DNA from: Eubacterium oxidoreducens
Lineage (GTDB): Bacteria > Bacillota > Clostridia > Lachnospirales > Lachnospiraceae
Assembly (NCBI RefSeq): GCF_900104415.1
Contig: NZ_FMXR01000009.1
Location: 89,934 to 153,933, forward strand
DNA: 64,000 bases
Reading direction: 5' to 3'
Position 1 is the stretch's first letter; each line of letters opens with the position of its first letter. A program made the position numbers and the translations under genes. Shown here piece by piece: positions 45,766-53,831 of the stretch. The notes beneath the pieces are model-generated. The model searched no databases. It saw only the letters and a list, made by a program, of their open reading frames with translations, and was not told the origin of the DNA.

Positions 45766-47232
45766 TCAAAACTGTGTCGTACGTAAAAAAAGAAGTAAAA
45801 ACAATAACATATCCGGAATCAATTTCACACCTACTGCAATCTGCGGCATCAAAAACAGTGCATACATGCCTCCCTGCCTGTTCTCATTCTTTTCTTTTTC
45901 ATCCGCATCCTGTGCGAGTGTATTTTGATGAATCAACGCTCTCACCTGTTCCTTAACATCACTTGCTCCTCCTTTAGATATTGCACATAGCATTTTCATA
46001 GATGATTGAATCTGCGAAAGATTATACTCCTTCATGAAATTCTGATAAGGATGGTTCGATATCGGATTGTCCGATAATTCCTGTAACATCTTAACGATAT
46101 ACGGCTTTAATACGACAGGTGCACGCTCAAGTGATCTTCGAATAGCCTCTTGTACCGTCGTTTCCTGCAAGAGCATACCAACCTCCATAAGCCAGATTGA
46201 ATATTCCGACCGTATCAATTGTATGAGCTTTCTGCTACCAATACGACGTGTAATAAATGGTTTTATTATAAGTATCAAAAGCATTCCCATCGCGATTACC
46301 AAAAGACTTATTTCACTATAATAAATCGCTGCTCCCAAGCACCCGGCTACGATTACAAGCAGTTTTCTTTGCTTCTTCCACTCCTTTTTATAGGAATATC
46401 CGGTCACTCTTTCATATAATCGAACAACCTGCTCCTTATCCATGCTTTCCTTTGAAAGCGGATCTTGCATCATCATACGTGCTGCCACCAAAAGACAGAG
46501 AAGATCCATCCCAAACATACCGACTCCACTTAACTGATAGAGTACATGCCTGCTGATTTCCACATCCCCCGGTATAATCTTTTCTACAAAAAGGCAAATA
46601 AGAATCGAAATCAGGACGGATAACAATACATTGATTAACCGGCTTTTCATGGCTTTTTCCTGTAACTTCTCTCGTTCTACCCAAAGCCGAAGGTCTTCTA
46701 GCAACAAATCAATATACATCTCGCATTCTCCTCCAAGACTTTCAACCTTAAAAAAGAATTCGTGCATTCTTGGAAGTCTTCTTCCCGGATATGCATCTTC
46801 AAGTTTTTTTAACACCTCCGTAGCTTGCGCCTGCTCTCCATAGAACAATTCTCGTCTAAGCTTCATCAACTGACTGCGAAGCGGTTCTTTCGGCGTAACT
46901 TCTATCGTCTCATCAAGCGCTGTAAGCACCTTTTTATGTGCGCGAAAACTATAAAGCATCTGCTCCATATACCCGGTTATCGCGCTAAATCTTTCCTTAT
47001 ATTCCTCCCGTTTTTGATGCATTGCATACAATAGCGGAGCTTCTATGACTATCATGATTCCAATCGCCAGCATCGTCTGCATACGAAATTGGAACAACCA
47101 TTCCAAAAACAACACTGCCGCAAGCATCACACCTACCGCTATCCATATCTGCTGCATCGCTCCTTGTACCTGCACAGGAAAATATACTTGTCGTGCCCGA
47201 CTTGCCGCTCTAAGCCATCTGCGTTCTCTCAT
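45766..47232 (-). CDS. Type II secretion F-family platform protein (TadB/TadC-like)
   Basis: 488 residues from the ATG at 47232 (MRERRWLRAAS), with GGAGG upstream inside the end of the ATPase gene (23-bp overlap). Two N-terminal membrane helices, a cytoplasmic helical domain (about 75-190), further helix pairs near 195-250 and 280-335, a second cytoplasmic GspF-like part (SEYSIWLMEVGMLLQETTVQEAIRRSLERAP), and a last helix near 465-485. At about twice TadB size it could combine TadB and TadC roles; no second platform gene is seen. It anchors the pilus motor in the membrane. Confidence 0.8.
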   Translation of the reverse strand: MRERRWLRAASRARQVYFPVQVQGAMQQIWIAVGVMLAAVLFLEWLFQFRMQTMLAIGIMIVIEAPLLYAMHQKREEYKERFSAITGYMEQMLYSFRAHKKVLTALDETIEVTPKEPLRSQLMKLRRELFYGEQAQATEVLKKLEDAYPGRRLPRMHEFFFKVESLGGECEMYIDLLLEDLRLWVEREKLQEKAMKSRLINVLLSVLISILICLFVEKIIPGDVEISRHVLYQLSGVGMFGMDLLCLLVAARMMMQDPLSKESMDKEQVVRLYERVTGYSYKKEWKKQRKLLVIVAGCLGAAIYYSEISLLVIAMGMLLILIIKPFITRRIGSRKLIQLIRSEYSIWLMEVGMLLQETTVQEAIRRSLERAPVVLKPYIVKMLQELSDNPISNHPYQNFMKEYNLSQIQSSMKMLCAISKGGASDVKEQVRALIHQNTLAQDADEKEKNENRQGGMYALFLMPQIAVGVKLIPDMLLFLLLFLRTTQF

Positions 47233-48283
47233 ATGCACCTCCGTCCTGCCATATATCTTTGATTGCTGCACGTTCTAGCTTCCTTTGAAGCTGCAAAGGG
47301 ATCACACTTTCTTCTATTCTTTGTCCATCCGAAACCAATAAAGCGAATATATTCTTCTCAGCATGATCAAACATACCAATCTGATCTACGTACCTTCGCA
47401 TACTGCCGTCGGGCTCTCTTTTCATTGAAATCAATACTCCAACATCCACAAAATCATAGATATTATTCAAAAAACGTTGTTCCATCATAGAGTCATCTAT
47501 CATATTCACCATTCTCTGCGGAATTCTGCTAACATCCTCTGCATGTATTGTTGTCATCCCATGCACGCCTGTACTAAACGACTGTATCAGATGCCGCACT
47601 TCAACGCCGCGCGTCTCTGCCACCATAATCCACTTAGGATTCTGTTTCAAAGCAGCCACAATCGCATCTTCATATGAAAAATTCTCTCGTACTTTCCACT
47701 GTAATGCATCAGCGGCCGGTCTAAGTTCCTTATAACGCCACTCTAATACATCCTCAATCGTAATAACCCGTTCCGCAAGCGGAATATACATAGATAAGAA
47801 TTTACAAAACTCCGTCTTACCGGCTCTTGGTTCACCGGCCACGACAATATTCATATGTGCTCGAATACAATTCTTTAAAAAATGCAATACTTCTTCCGAT
47901 ACATAACCACTCTCAAGGGCATGTTCCTGTGTTATCCGTACCTTCGGAGGTGTCTTTCTGATACAGATACTTATACCCGATACCGAAACTGCCTCGTGCA
48001 TAATAGATACACGAAGCTGTCTTGTCTCTCCTTCTAAAGAAGGATGCATAGGATTGAATTCTCTTCCGGTAAGATTCGACAATCTTTGCGCAAATTGTCT
48101 TGCAAATAACTCCGTAATCCCATGTGAAGATGGCAGTATCTTTCTTCTCGTATTATCCTTATAAGTCAGCCACAGATCCTGACCGTTATAATCAACATCT
48201 GTTACGTTGTCGTCTTCTACATAACAGCGAAAAGGACCAAACATCTGCGGTTTAAGTTCTAACATTTCTTCCGTGATTGCCAC
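47210..48283 (-). CDS. CpaF/TadA-type pilus assembly ATPase
   Basis: 357 residues. Secretion ATPase motifs: Walker A AGEPRAGKTEF, Asp box VITIEDVLEW, Walker B region NPKWIMVAETRG and His box HGMTTIHAED. It powers pilus assembly from the cytoplasm. The start is a GTG with a closely spaced AAGGTGG; an ATG six codons later is the alternative. It is the first long gene after the 53-residue peptide. Confidence 0.92.
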   Translation of the reverse strand: MAITEEMLELKPQMFGPFRCYVEDDNVTDVDYNGQDLWLTYKDNTRRKILPSSHGITELFARQFAQRLSNLTGREFNPMHPSLEGETRQLRVSIMHEAVSVSGISICIRKTPPKVRITQEHALESGYVSEEVLHFLKNCIRAHMNIVVAGEPRAGKTEFCKFLSMYIPLAERVITIEDVLEWRYKELRPAADALQWKVRENFSYEDAIVAALKQNPKWIMVAETRGVEVRHLIQSFSTGVHGMTTIHAEDVSRIPQRMVNMIDDSMMEQRFLNNIYDFVDVGVLISMKREPDGSMRRYVDQIGMFDHAEKNIFALLVSDGQRIEESVIPLQLQRKLERAAIKDIWQDGGAYERTQMA

Positions 48284-48295
48284 CCACCTTGTCTA

Positions 48296-48457
48296 TTAGT
48301 GAATCAGATCTGTCTGTTGCGACATGCCATCAATGATTGTAGTGAATGCGTTCGATACCGCAACTTGTACCGCATCTGATTTCACAATAGCAACTAAAAA
48401 AACGATTGCTGCAGCAGCAATAATAACCGGTCCCCACTCTTTTAAAATTTCTAACAT
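48296..48457 (-). CDS. 53-residue Flp-pilin-like peptide, first ORF of the Tad operon
   Basis: MLEILKEWGPVIIAAAAIVF, then LVAIVKSDAVQVAVSNAFTT, then IIDGMSQQTDLIH. AGAAGGAG lies seven bases upstream. One membrane helix starts at residue 8 and an amphipathic tail follows; it is the first ORF after the promoter, where Flp major pilins usually are. There is no classical G/XXXXEY prepilin cleavage motif, so the pilin role is a hypothesis. Confidence 0.65.
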   Translation of the reverse strand: MLEILKEWGPVIIAAAAIVFLVAIVKSDAVQVAVSNAFTTIIDGMSQQTDLIH

Positions 48458-48523
48458 ATAAATTCTCCTTCTCTGTAAATAATTTCTTTCAGATCAGGAT
48501 TAAATTGGAAAAATGCGGAAGAA

Positions 48524-48562
48524 TATTCCGCGGAATAATAAGATTACCACTCAAGAATTGAG
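48524..48562. promoter_or_regulatory. Two inverted repeats in the Tad operon leader
   Basis: The leader of about 120 nt holds a perfect 14-bp palindrome, TATTCCGCGGAATA (48524-48537), and a smaller inverted repeat, CTCAA-GAA-TTGAG (48550-48562). They may be protein operators or RNA hairpins controlling entry into the operon. Confidence 0.45.
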
Positions 48563-48586
48563 CGTTCGATTTCTAAGATGGATTTT

Positions 48587-48615
48587 AATATATCTCATAG
48601 AATTTTATTTGTCAA
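48587..48615 (-). promoter_or_regulatory. Promoter of the Tad pilus operon
   Basis: On the minus strand TTGACA (48610-48615), 17 bp, TATATT (48587-48592): a perfect -35 and a near-consensus -10. It is divergent from, and only a few bases from, the fabH promoter. Confidence 0.75.
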
Positions 48616-48621
48616 CGGAAC

Positions 48622-48650
48622 TTGACAATTTTTTTTACTTTTTATATACT
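48622..48650 (+). promoter_or_regulatory. Promoter of fabH
   Basis: TTGACA (48622-48627), 17 bp, TATACT (48645-48650). The two divergent -35 boxes are 6 bp apart, so polymerases would compete or be jointly regulated. Confidence 0.75.
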
Positions 48651-48663
48651 CTGATTGTCAAAT

Positions 48664-48681
48664 ATTTTGACTTTCAAACTA
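48664..48681. promoter_or_regulatory. FabT-like operator before fabH
   Basis: ATTTTGA-CTT-TCAAACTA contains the inverted repeat TTTGA-N3-TCAAA. This resembles the FabT (MarR family) operator of fatty acid genes in Gram-positives. It lies just after the predicted transcription start and before the ribosome site, a repressing position. The regulator gene is not in the window. Confidence 0.5.
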
Positions 48682-48705
48682 TTTAGAATTTTATGGTGGA
48701 TTATT

Positions 48706-49677
48706 ATGAATACAAAGATTATAGGCACAGGAAGCTATCTTCCTCCAACCTCAATGTCAAATGATGATATTTCTAAACTCGTCGAGACAAATGATGACTG
48801 GATTCGTGAACGTACCGGTATCGGAAGTCGTCATATTGCAACAGATGATACAACGGTTTCCATGGCAGCAAAAGCAGCGCAAAAGGCGCTAGAAGCTTCC
48901 GCATTAACCGCCGAAGAACTAGACCTTGTAATTGTGGGAACTATTTCAGCTGACAATTTACTTCCAAGTACAGCCTGCAGTGTGCAAAGTATCCTTGGTG
49001 CCAAAAACGCGGTTGCTTTCGATGTCAACGCAGCATGCTCCGGTTTTTTATTTGCAATGAATACGGCAAATGCCTATATCAAATGCGGCATGTATCACAA
49101 CGCACTCATCATAGGTGTTGAAACCTTATCCAAGATCACCGATTGGACAGACCGAAGCACCTGCGTCTTATTTGCCGACGGTGCCGGTGCCGCCGTATTA
49201 ACAGCAACCGAAAATGAAAGCGAAGGAATTCTCTCCTTTGTGCAAGGCTCCGATGGCACGCGTGGACCAGCTCTATATTGCAAGAGTCGCTCCAATAACA
49301 ATCCTTATGTAACTACTACTTTAGAGCCCGCATATATTACCATGGATGGTCCTGCCGTATTTAAATTTGCAATAAAAACCGTGCCGGCCAGCATCCGTCA
49401 GTTGCTCGACCAAACCGGATACACAACAGATGATCCGGATGTTTATGTGCTTCATCAGGCCAACCTTAGAATCATACAATCAATTTCCAAACGTCTCTCC
49501 ATCCCCATGGAGAAATTCCCGCTCAATATGGAAGGATGCGGTAACACATCTGCTGCTTCTGTTCCGATTCTGCTTGATGAAACTGTTCGAAGCGGAAGAA
49601 TCAACCCCGGCGATCTTGTAATTCTTGCCGGCTTTGGCGCAGGACTCACCTGGGGCGGCGCACTGATTCGTTTCTAA
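48706..49677 (+). CDS. fabH: Beta-ketoacyl-ACP synthase III
   Basis: 323 residues from the ATG at 48706 (MNTKIIGTGSYLPP), with GGTGG six bases upstream; the longer frame would cross the operator. Catalytic Cys (VNAACSGFLF, Cys about 111), His (VYVLHQANLRII) and Asn (GCGNTSAASVP) are intact. It condenses acetyl-CoA with malonyl-ACP to start fatty acid synthesis. Unusually it stands alone, without acpP, fabK, fabD, fabG or fabF beside it. Confidence 0.95.
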   Translation: MNTKIIGTGSYLPPTSMSNDDISKLVETNDDWIRERTGIGSRHIATDDTTVSMAAKAAQKALEASALTAEELDLVIVGTISADNLLPSTACSVQSILGAKNAVAFDVNAACSGFLFAMNTANAYIKCGMYHNALIIGVETLSKITDWTDRSTCVLFADGAGAAVLTATENESEGILSFVQGSDGTRGPALYCKSRSNNNPYVTTTLEPAYITMDGPAVFKFAIKTVPASIRQLLDQTGYTTDDPDVYVLHQANLRIIQSISKRLSIPMEKFPLNMEGCGNTSAASVPILLDETVRSGRINPGDLVILAGFGAGLTWGGALIRF

Positions 49678-49680
49678 AAA

Positions 49681-49716
49681 AAATGCAGCGATGATTTTCT
49701 CATCTCTGCATTTTAT
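49681..49716. terminator. Terminator between fabH and the EcsC-like gene
   Basis: The stem AAATGCAG-C-GATGA with TCATC-T-CTGCATTT has a T-rich tail (TATTTTTATT) and an A run on the other side, so it serves both converging genes. Confidence 0.75.
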
Positions 49717-49718
49717 TT

Positions 49719-50408
49719 TTATTCTTCTGTTGTAACTTCATCCGCTTGTCCATCGACCATCTCCGGACCATTGATTCCGCTCTTTCCGATAAATAATTCC
49801 ATCGCATTAAAAGCAATCTTACGAGTCGAAATCACATCAAATGCTCCACCGATAAGACCGCCTAGTATCGGCACAGCCTTCGTCAGATTAATAAATCCTT
49901 CTTCTGAAAAACGAGCCAGCAAACGTGCTCCAATCTTCTCATTTAGCGAAGATACCACTTTGGTAGAAGCTTTCCCCAAAATATTATAAACAGTTTTTTC
50001 ACCAACCTTAATTCCTGCCTGCTTTACCATATCTGCAAAAGCGCTTTCCGTAAGACAGACATAAGCAAGTGTCTGAACTTCCTTTGATGTCGGATCAAAT
50101 CCACCAATCTTTGCAATAACCGCAACCATTCTAAGCTGCATATAAAGAACAGATGCCAAATTAGCAGGAATCGTAACCGGCAAAGTCAAAAGCCCTCCTA
50201 TTCCCGTAACGAAACCGGATGCGCCACATTTTGCAATCTGGTTATAAACATAGGCATTTACTGCCCTTTCTTCTGTCTGATAACGCTTCTTATACTCAAA
50301 AGCAACTTCCTCTACAGTCTTACTCACCATCGGAACACCGGTCAGGCATTTCTCATAAATGCCATCAAGCGCCTTCATAAGCGTACTACTGTCTAATGTT
50401 TGTGCCAT
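49719..50408 (-). CDS. EcsC family protein
   Basis: 229 residues. It carries the EcsC-type central region with Gly-rich hydrophobic stretches (GASGFVTGIGGLLTLPVTIPANLASVLYMQLRMVAVIAKIGG) and KAVPILGGLIGGAFD. Bacillus EcsC is associated with the EcsAB transporter, but here no ABC partner is adjacent. Probably membrane-associated; function unknown. It follows the thioesterase gene by 17 bp. Confidence 0.85.
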   Translation of the reverse strand: MAQTLDSSTLMKALDGIYEKCLTGVPMVSKTVEEVAFEYKKRYQTEERAVNAYVYNQIAKCGASGFVTGIGGLLTLPVTIPANLASVLYMQLRMVAVIAKIGGFDPTSKEVQTLAYVCLTESAFADMVKQAGIKVGEKTVYNILGKASTKVVSSLNEKIGARLLARFSEEGFINLTKAVPILGGLIGGAFDVISTRKIAFNAMELFIGKSGINGPEMVDGQADEVTTEE

Positions 50409-50425
50409 ACTCTACCTCTTCTCTT

Positions 50426-50887
50426 TTATTCGTCCCACATCTCAAAAAACTTGGTATCCAGTTCCGGATATGAACGCTTCATGGAAATCGGCTTACCTGA
50501 TTTATTCAAAAAGCAATGACTACTTGAAGCTGTTGTTCGCAATTCTCCGGTCTTTTTGTCATACATCTTGTAATCAAAATCCATCTTAATTCCATTATAA
50601 TGATTCACTTTCGTAACAATCATAACATCATCATCGAAATGAACCATACTGATATAATTTACTGAAACAGAAAGAACCGGACAGATAATCTCCATCTCTT
50701 CCATCTGCGCATAGCTCATGCCCATCTGATCGAGCAAATCCATTCTGGCTTCTTCCATCCATTTTACATAATTCGAATGATGGATAATTCCCATCTGATC
50801 AGTCTCATAATATTGTGCATGATGTTCATATGGGCGAAACTTCAAAGGCTCTAACGGCTCCCATTCTTTAATTTCATTTTTCCCCAT
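50426..50887 (-). CDS. Hotdog-fold acyl-CoA thioesterase
   Basis: 153 residues from the ATG at 50887 (MGKNEIKEWEPLEPL), with GGAGG eight bases upstream; the longer frame lacks a ribosome site. The 4HBT motif YETDQMGIIHHSNYVKWMEEAR (active-site Asp) and VSVNYISMVHFDDDVMIVTKV place it in the YbgC/FadM-like group. It hydrolyses acyl-CoA or acyl-ACP; chain length is not predictable. Nearby fabH and PPTase genes suggest a lipid context. Confidence 0.85.
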   Translation of the reverse strand: MGKNEIKEWEPLEPLKFRPYEHHAQYYETDQMGIIHHSNYVKWMEEARMDLLDQMGMSYAQMEEMEIICPVLSVSVNYISMVHFDDDVMIVTKVNHYNGIKMDFDYKMYDKKTGELRTTASSSHCFLNKSGKPISMKRSYPELDTKFFEMWDE

Positions 50888-51072
50888 AGCAATCGCCTCC
50901 ACCTTAGTTTTATATCTTGATTCTAGCACTAATATATAAAAAAATAAATAGTCAGGACTTTCCTGCAAGACCGTTTCCGTGCAAACCATCCGAAAATTCC
51001 TAAGACTTTATTAAGAAATAAATTTCTTCTAGAATTCACTATATACTTATGATATACTTTATACAACAAAAC

Positions 51073-51164
51073 AAATTGCATATGCAATTTACTGAATTTG
51101 ACATTCTCGTTACCAAACTTTTCATATCATATTACGCAAAAGACTTCGCATTGCGAAGTCTTTT
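51073..51164 (+). other. Gene-free interval with an 18-bp palindrome and a hairpin (possible small transcript)
   Basis: Within the 370-bp gap 50888-51259 lies a perfect palindrome AAATTGCATATGCAATTT (51073-51090), preceded by TATACT-like -10 sequences. Further on is a strong hairpin AAAAGACTTCGCA with TGCGAAGTCTTTT followed by GTGTTT (51138-51164). Together they could bound a short transcript. I see no coding gene here. Confidence 0.35.
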
Positions 51165-51183
51165 GTGTTTCCATAAGCCATAT

Positions 51184-51235
51184 AAAGCAGGAAAAATCCC
51201 CCACCTACGCTTAGGCAAGAGACTTCACCTGCTTT
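51184..51235. repeat. Fragment of a type B repeat inside a hairpin
   Basis: AATCCCCCACCTACGCTTAG (51196-51214) matches one arm of the type B repeat. It is enclosed by an 8-bp stem AAAGCAGG with CCTGCTTT (51184-51191 and 51228-51235). It lies 25 bp downstream of the phosphopantetheinyl transferase stop and may act as its terminator. Confidence 0.5.
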
Positions 51236-51259
51236 CAATATCATCTTGATTTATCACTT

Positions 51260-51922
51260 TCAAAAAAGCTCATATCCATCATTTGGTCCATAGATACATA
51301 CCGCCACATCTTCTTCCCAATGCGTATAGATTCCGTGACCTTCATATTGCGCACCTTCTTTTGCCTCTAAAGCATCCGAAGTTAACTCCACAAGATTTGC
51401 AAGATCTATATTCGTCGGATATTCCACAAATCCGGTTCCATGCATTTTCACTATTGCTTCCTTCATCGCCCAAAGCATAGAAAATGATTTTTCCGGACAT
51501 TCTCTTTCTCGAACGATACACTGTTCTTTGGGCGAAAGCGTTCTATTTAACAAAGAATCCCGTATTTTTCGCACCTTTTGTACATCAATTCCAATCGGTT
51601 CCTCAGAAATTGCCACTCCAATCATTCCATCTGTATGCGAAATAGACACATGCAGCTGTGGAAAAGCTTCCAGGTATGGTTGTCCACTCTGCGTCTTGGC
51701 AATCTCCACTTCCTCTGCTGTCACACGATGATTCAAAAACTGCTCAAGACATTCTCCTAAAACAATCTGTGCAAATAACGCATTTACCGCATCTTCATCA
51801 TTTTTATACCGATCTGCATACTCCACACGTCGCTTCGTGTTTCTCCCCCATGCAATAATCGCTCCCGGCGAAATCGTAGGTGTCTTGGTAATCAGGACGC
51901 ATGGTTTTCTCGGGCTAATCAT
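51260..51922 (-). CDS. 4'-phosphopantetheinyl transferase (Sfp-type)
   Basis: 220 residues from the ATG at 51922 (MISPRKPCVLI), with AAGGAGG directly upstream inside the preceding gene (8-bp overlap). Core motifs HVSISHTDGMIGVAIS, PIGIDVQKVRKI and WAMKEAIVKMHGTGF carry the Mg and CoA residues. It attaches phosphopantetheine to carrier proteins. No NRPS/PKS or ACP gene is seen here, so the target may be the housekeeping ACP. Confidence 0.9.
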   Translation of the reverse strand: MISPRKPCVLITKTPTISPGAIIAWGRNTKRRVEYADRYKNDEDAVNALFAQIVLGECLEQFLNHRVTAEEVEIAKTQSGQPYLEAFPQLHVSISHTDGMIGVAISEEPIGIDVQKVRKIRDSLLNRTLSPKEQCIVRERECPEKSFSMLWAMKEAIVKMHGTGFVEYPTNIDLANLVELTSDALEAKEGAQYEGHGIYTHWEEDVAVCIYGPNDGYELF

Positions 51923-52100
51923 GTTCCTCCTTATTACGATTTTCGAATCGTTCATTCATGGCCTTAGCACAGCTTGCGCAGTTGCCATCGCAGCCATTTT
52001 CCTCGCACTGCTCATTCTCCTGTGCGAATTTGCTCATAACAAAAAAACACACAACAATAATTGCCACTACAATAATAATTCCAATGATTTTCATTTCCAT
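51915..52100 (-). CDS. FeoB-associated Cys-rich membrane protein
   Basis: 61 residues from the ATG at 52100 (MEMKIIG), with AGAGGTGG upstream; a TTG eight codons earlier is weaker. One membrane helix (IIGIIIVVAIIVVCFFVM) is followed by a Cys cluster CEENGCDGNCASC. This matches the small protein usually found with the ferrous iron transporter FeoB, yet no feo gene is near. It overlaps the PPTase gene. Confidence 0.75.
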   Translation of the reverse strand: MEMKIIGIIIVVAIIVVCFFVMSKFAQENEQCEENGCDGNCASCAKAMNERFENRNKEEHD

Positions 52101-52193
52101 GAGCCCACCTCTTTTCTGTCGCAATCATTGTAGCACAAAAATGCAGGTAGTACCAAGTAACTATATATGAACGACACCAACCGATAAAGTTCG

Positions 52194-52278
52194 TAGCTTG
52201 TACCCCGACTGAGTATAGTTTGTCATACCCCCACCTACGCTAACGCTTAGAGGTGGGGGATTTCTCCGACTGAGTTAA
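52194..52278. repeat. Interspersed repeat, type B with a type A tail (copy B1)
   Basis: A short piece of the type A end (AGCTTGTACCCCGACTGAGTA) is followed by type B. Type B starts TAGTTTGTCAT, forms a hairpin CCCCCACCT...AGGTGGGGG (52228-52259), then ATTTCTCCGACTGAGTTAA. It lies inside the 3' end of the hydrogenase gene. Read on the minus strand it encodes the last nine residues and the TAA stop. Confidence 0.9.
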
Positions 52279-53788
52279 GCGCATTAAGCTCTATTTCTTC
52301 TAGTTCTTTTCTTGGAATCCGCTTTGTCGATTCTCGAACCATCTTTTCCACATTCTTTTTCGCTTCTGACACCGGAATCAAAGTTCCAGCACCTGCTACG
52401 CATCCACCAGGGCAGCCCATGCCTTCAATCAGGCAACCATTTTTCTTTCCTGCTTTCGCAAGCATCAACATTTTACGGCACTCTTCAAGTCCTTGTGCAT
52501 GTTCAATCTTGGTTTCCACATCCGGATAATATTCTTCGATACATTTTTGTATAGCACTTGCGACACCACCCGCCACGCCATATCCACGGCCAATCGCGGT
52601 TGCATCATGAAAGGAAGAAGTCTCTTCTATCTCATCCGGCTTGATTCCTCTGGCAGTAAACATAGCATCTAACTCTTCAAACGTAATTACAAAATCCACA
52701 TCGCTTCTTACACTCTTGCGCATAGCTTCTAATTTCTTGGCAGCACACGGGCCGATAAATACCACTCTTGCATTTGGATGTTCTTTCTTGATACTTCTTG
52801 CCGTTGCAACCATCGGCGTAAGATCGGTCGAAATACTGTCAATAATTTCCGGAAACTGTGTCTTAGCAAGCATCGCCCAAGAAGGACAGCAAGAAGTCAG
52901 TAAAAACGGCAATTCACCGGTTGCTACCTTAGTCGCATAAGTCTTTGCCTCAGCCAAAGCTCCGATATCTGCACCAAGTGCCACCTCATATACATGAGAA
53001 AAACCAAGTTTTTTTAATGCCGTATGTATCTTGCTTGGAGTCACCTTTGCCCCAAATTGACCAACATACGCCGGAGCTATTTCAGCTACAACTTCTTGTC
53101 CTTTTCGAAGACTTTGAATCATCTGAAAGAATTGTGATTTATCCGCAATCGCCCCAAACGGACAATTCACCATACACATACCGCACGATAAACATTTGTC
53201 TTGATTAATCCGTGCTCTTCCATACTCATCCGTCTCGATTGCTTTCACGCCGCAAGACAATGCACATGGACGAGTTCTTTTTCCAATCGCATCATAAGGA
53301 CATACACTTTTACATTTTCCACATTTTATACATTTTTCCTGATTGATATATGCCTGACCATCCACCTGAGAAATGGCATCTCTCGGACACACTTCCATAC
53401 ACTGATGGGCAATACAATCTCTACACAAGTTGCTGACTTCATATACATTGTCTTCACACTCATTACATGCAGATGGTATCACCTGCATAAGCGGCGGCTC
53501 ATAATATACTTCATCAATCGTACTTGCATCCATACCACTTGATGTATGAACCGGCTTATTTTGTGGACGCATGGAAAGTCCCATTGCCAATCTTGCCCTT
53601 TCTGCAGAAATCGCCCGCTCCCGGTAAATACTTTCCCGAAAGACCGGTGTCTCCTCAGATGATAATTTATACGGCAACCCCTCTATGGCTTCTTTCATAT
53701 TTTCCGGTTCTTCCTCAAATGCAATCCTTGCCACTTCTACGAATACATTTTTTCTTAATTCCGAAATCTGTGTATGTAATCCTCGCAT
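52247..53788 (-). CDS. Monomeric [FeFe] hydrogenase, group B type
   Basis: 513 residues from the ATG at 53788, with AGGAG nine bases upstream; an ATG three codons earlier is possible. Ferredoxin-like 4Fe-4S sites (CRDCIAHQCMEVCP, CIKCGKCKSVCP, CLSCGMCMVNCP) precede the H-cluster domain. H-cluster motifs are L1 TSCCPSW, L2 GPCAAKKLEA and L3 EGMGCPGGCVAGAG. TSCCPSW marks the group B clade rather than TSCSPGW. It makes or uses H2, probably with ferredoxin. The last residues NSVGEIPHL and the stop are encoded by a repeat element. Confidence 0.95.
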   Translation of the reverse strand: MRGLHTQISELRKNVFVEVARIAFEEEPENMKEAIEGLPYKLSSEETPVFRESIYRERAISAERARLAMGLSMRPQNKPVHTSSGMDASTIDEVYYEPPLMQVIPSACNECEDNVYEVSNLCRDCIAHQCMEVCPRDAISQVDGQAYINQEKCIKCGKCKSVCPYDAIGKRTRPCALSCGVKAIETDEYGRARINQDKCLSCGMCMVNCPFGAIADKSQFFQMIQSLRKGQEVVAEIAPAYVGQFGAKVTPSKIHTALKKLGFSHVYEVALGADIGALAEAKTYATKVATGELPFLLTSCCPSWAMLAKTQFPEIIDSISTDLTPMVATARSIKKEHPNARVVFIGPCAAKKLEAMRKSVRSDVDFVITFEELDAMFTARGIKPDEIEETSSFHDATAIGRGYGVAGGVASAIQKCIEEYYPDVETKIEHAQGLEECRKMLMLAKAGKKNGCLIEGMGCPGGCVAGAGTLIPVSEAKKNVEKMVRESTKRIPRKELEEIELNALNSVGEIPHL

Positions 53789-53831
53789 GATCTCCATCTC
53801 CTGTATACTTCGTTATTTTTTTATCACTCCA

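Noticed and set aside
49095..49649. Antisense ORFs within fabH
   Set aside because: Shadows of a clear FabH frame with intact catalytic residues.
51049..51249. 66-codon plus-strand ORF
   Set aside because: It crosses a palindrome, a terminator-like hairpin and a repeat fragment, and has no ribosome site.
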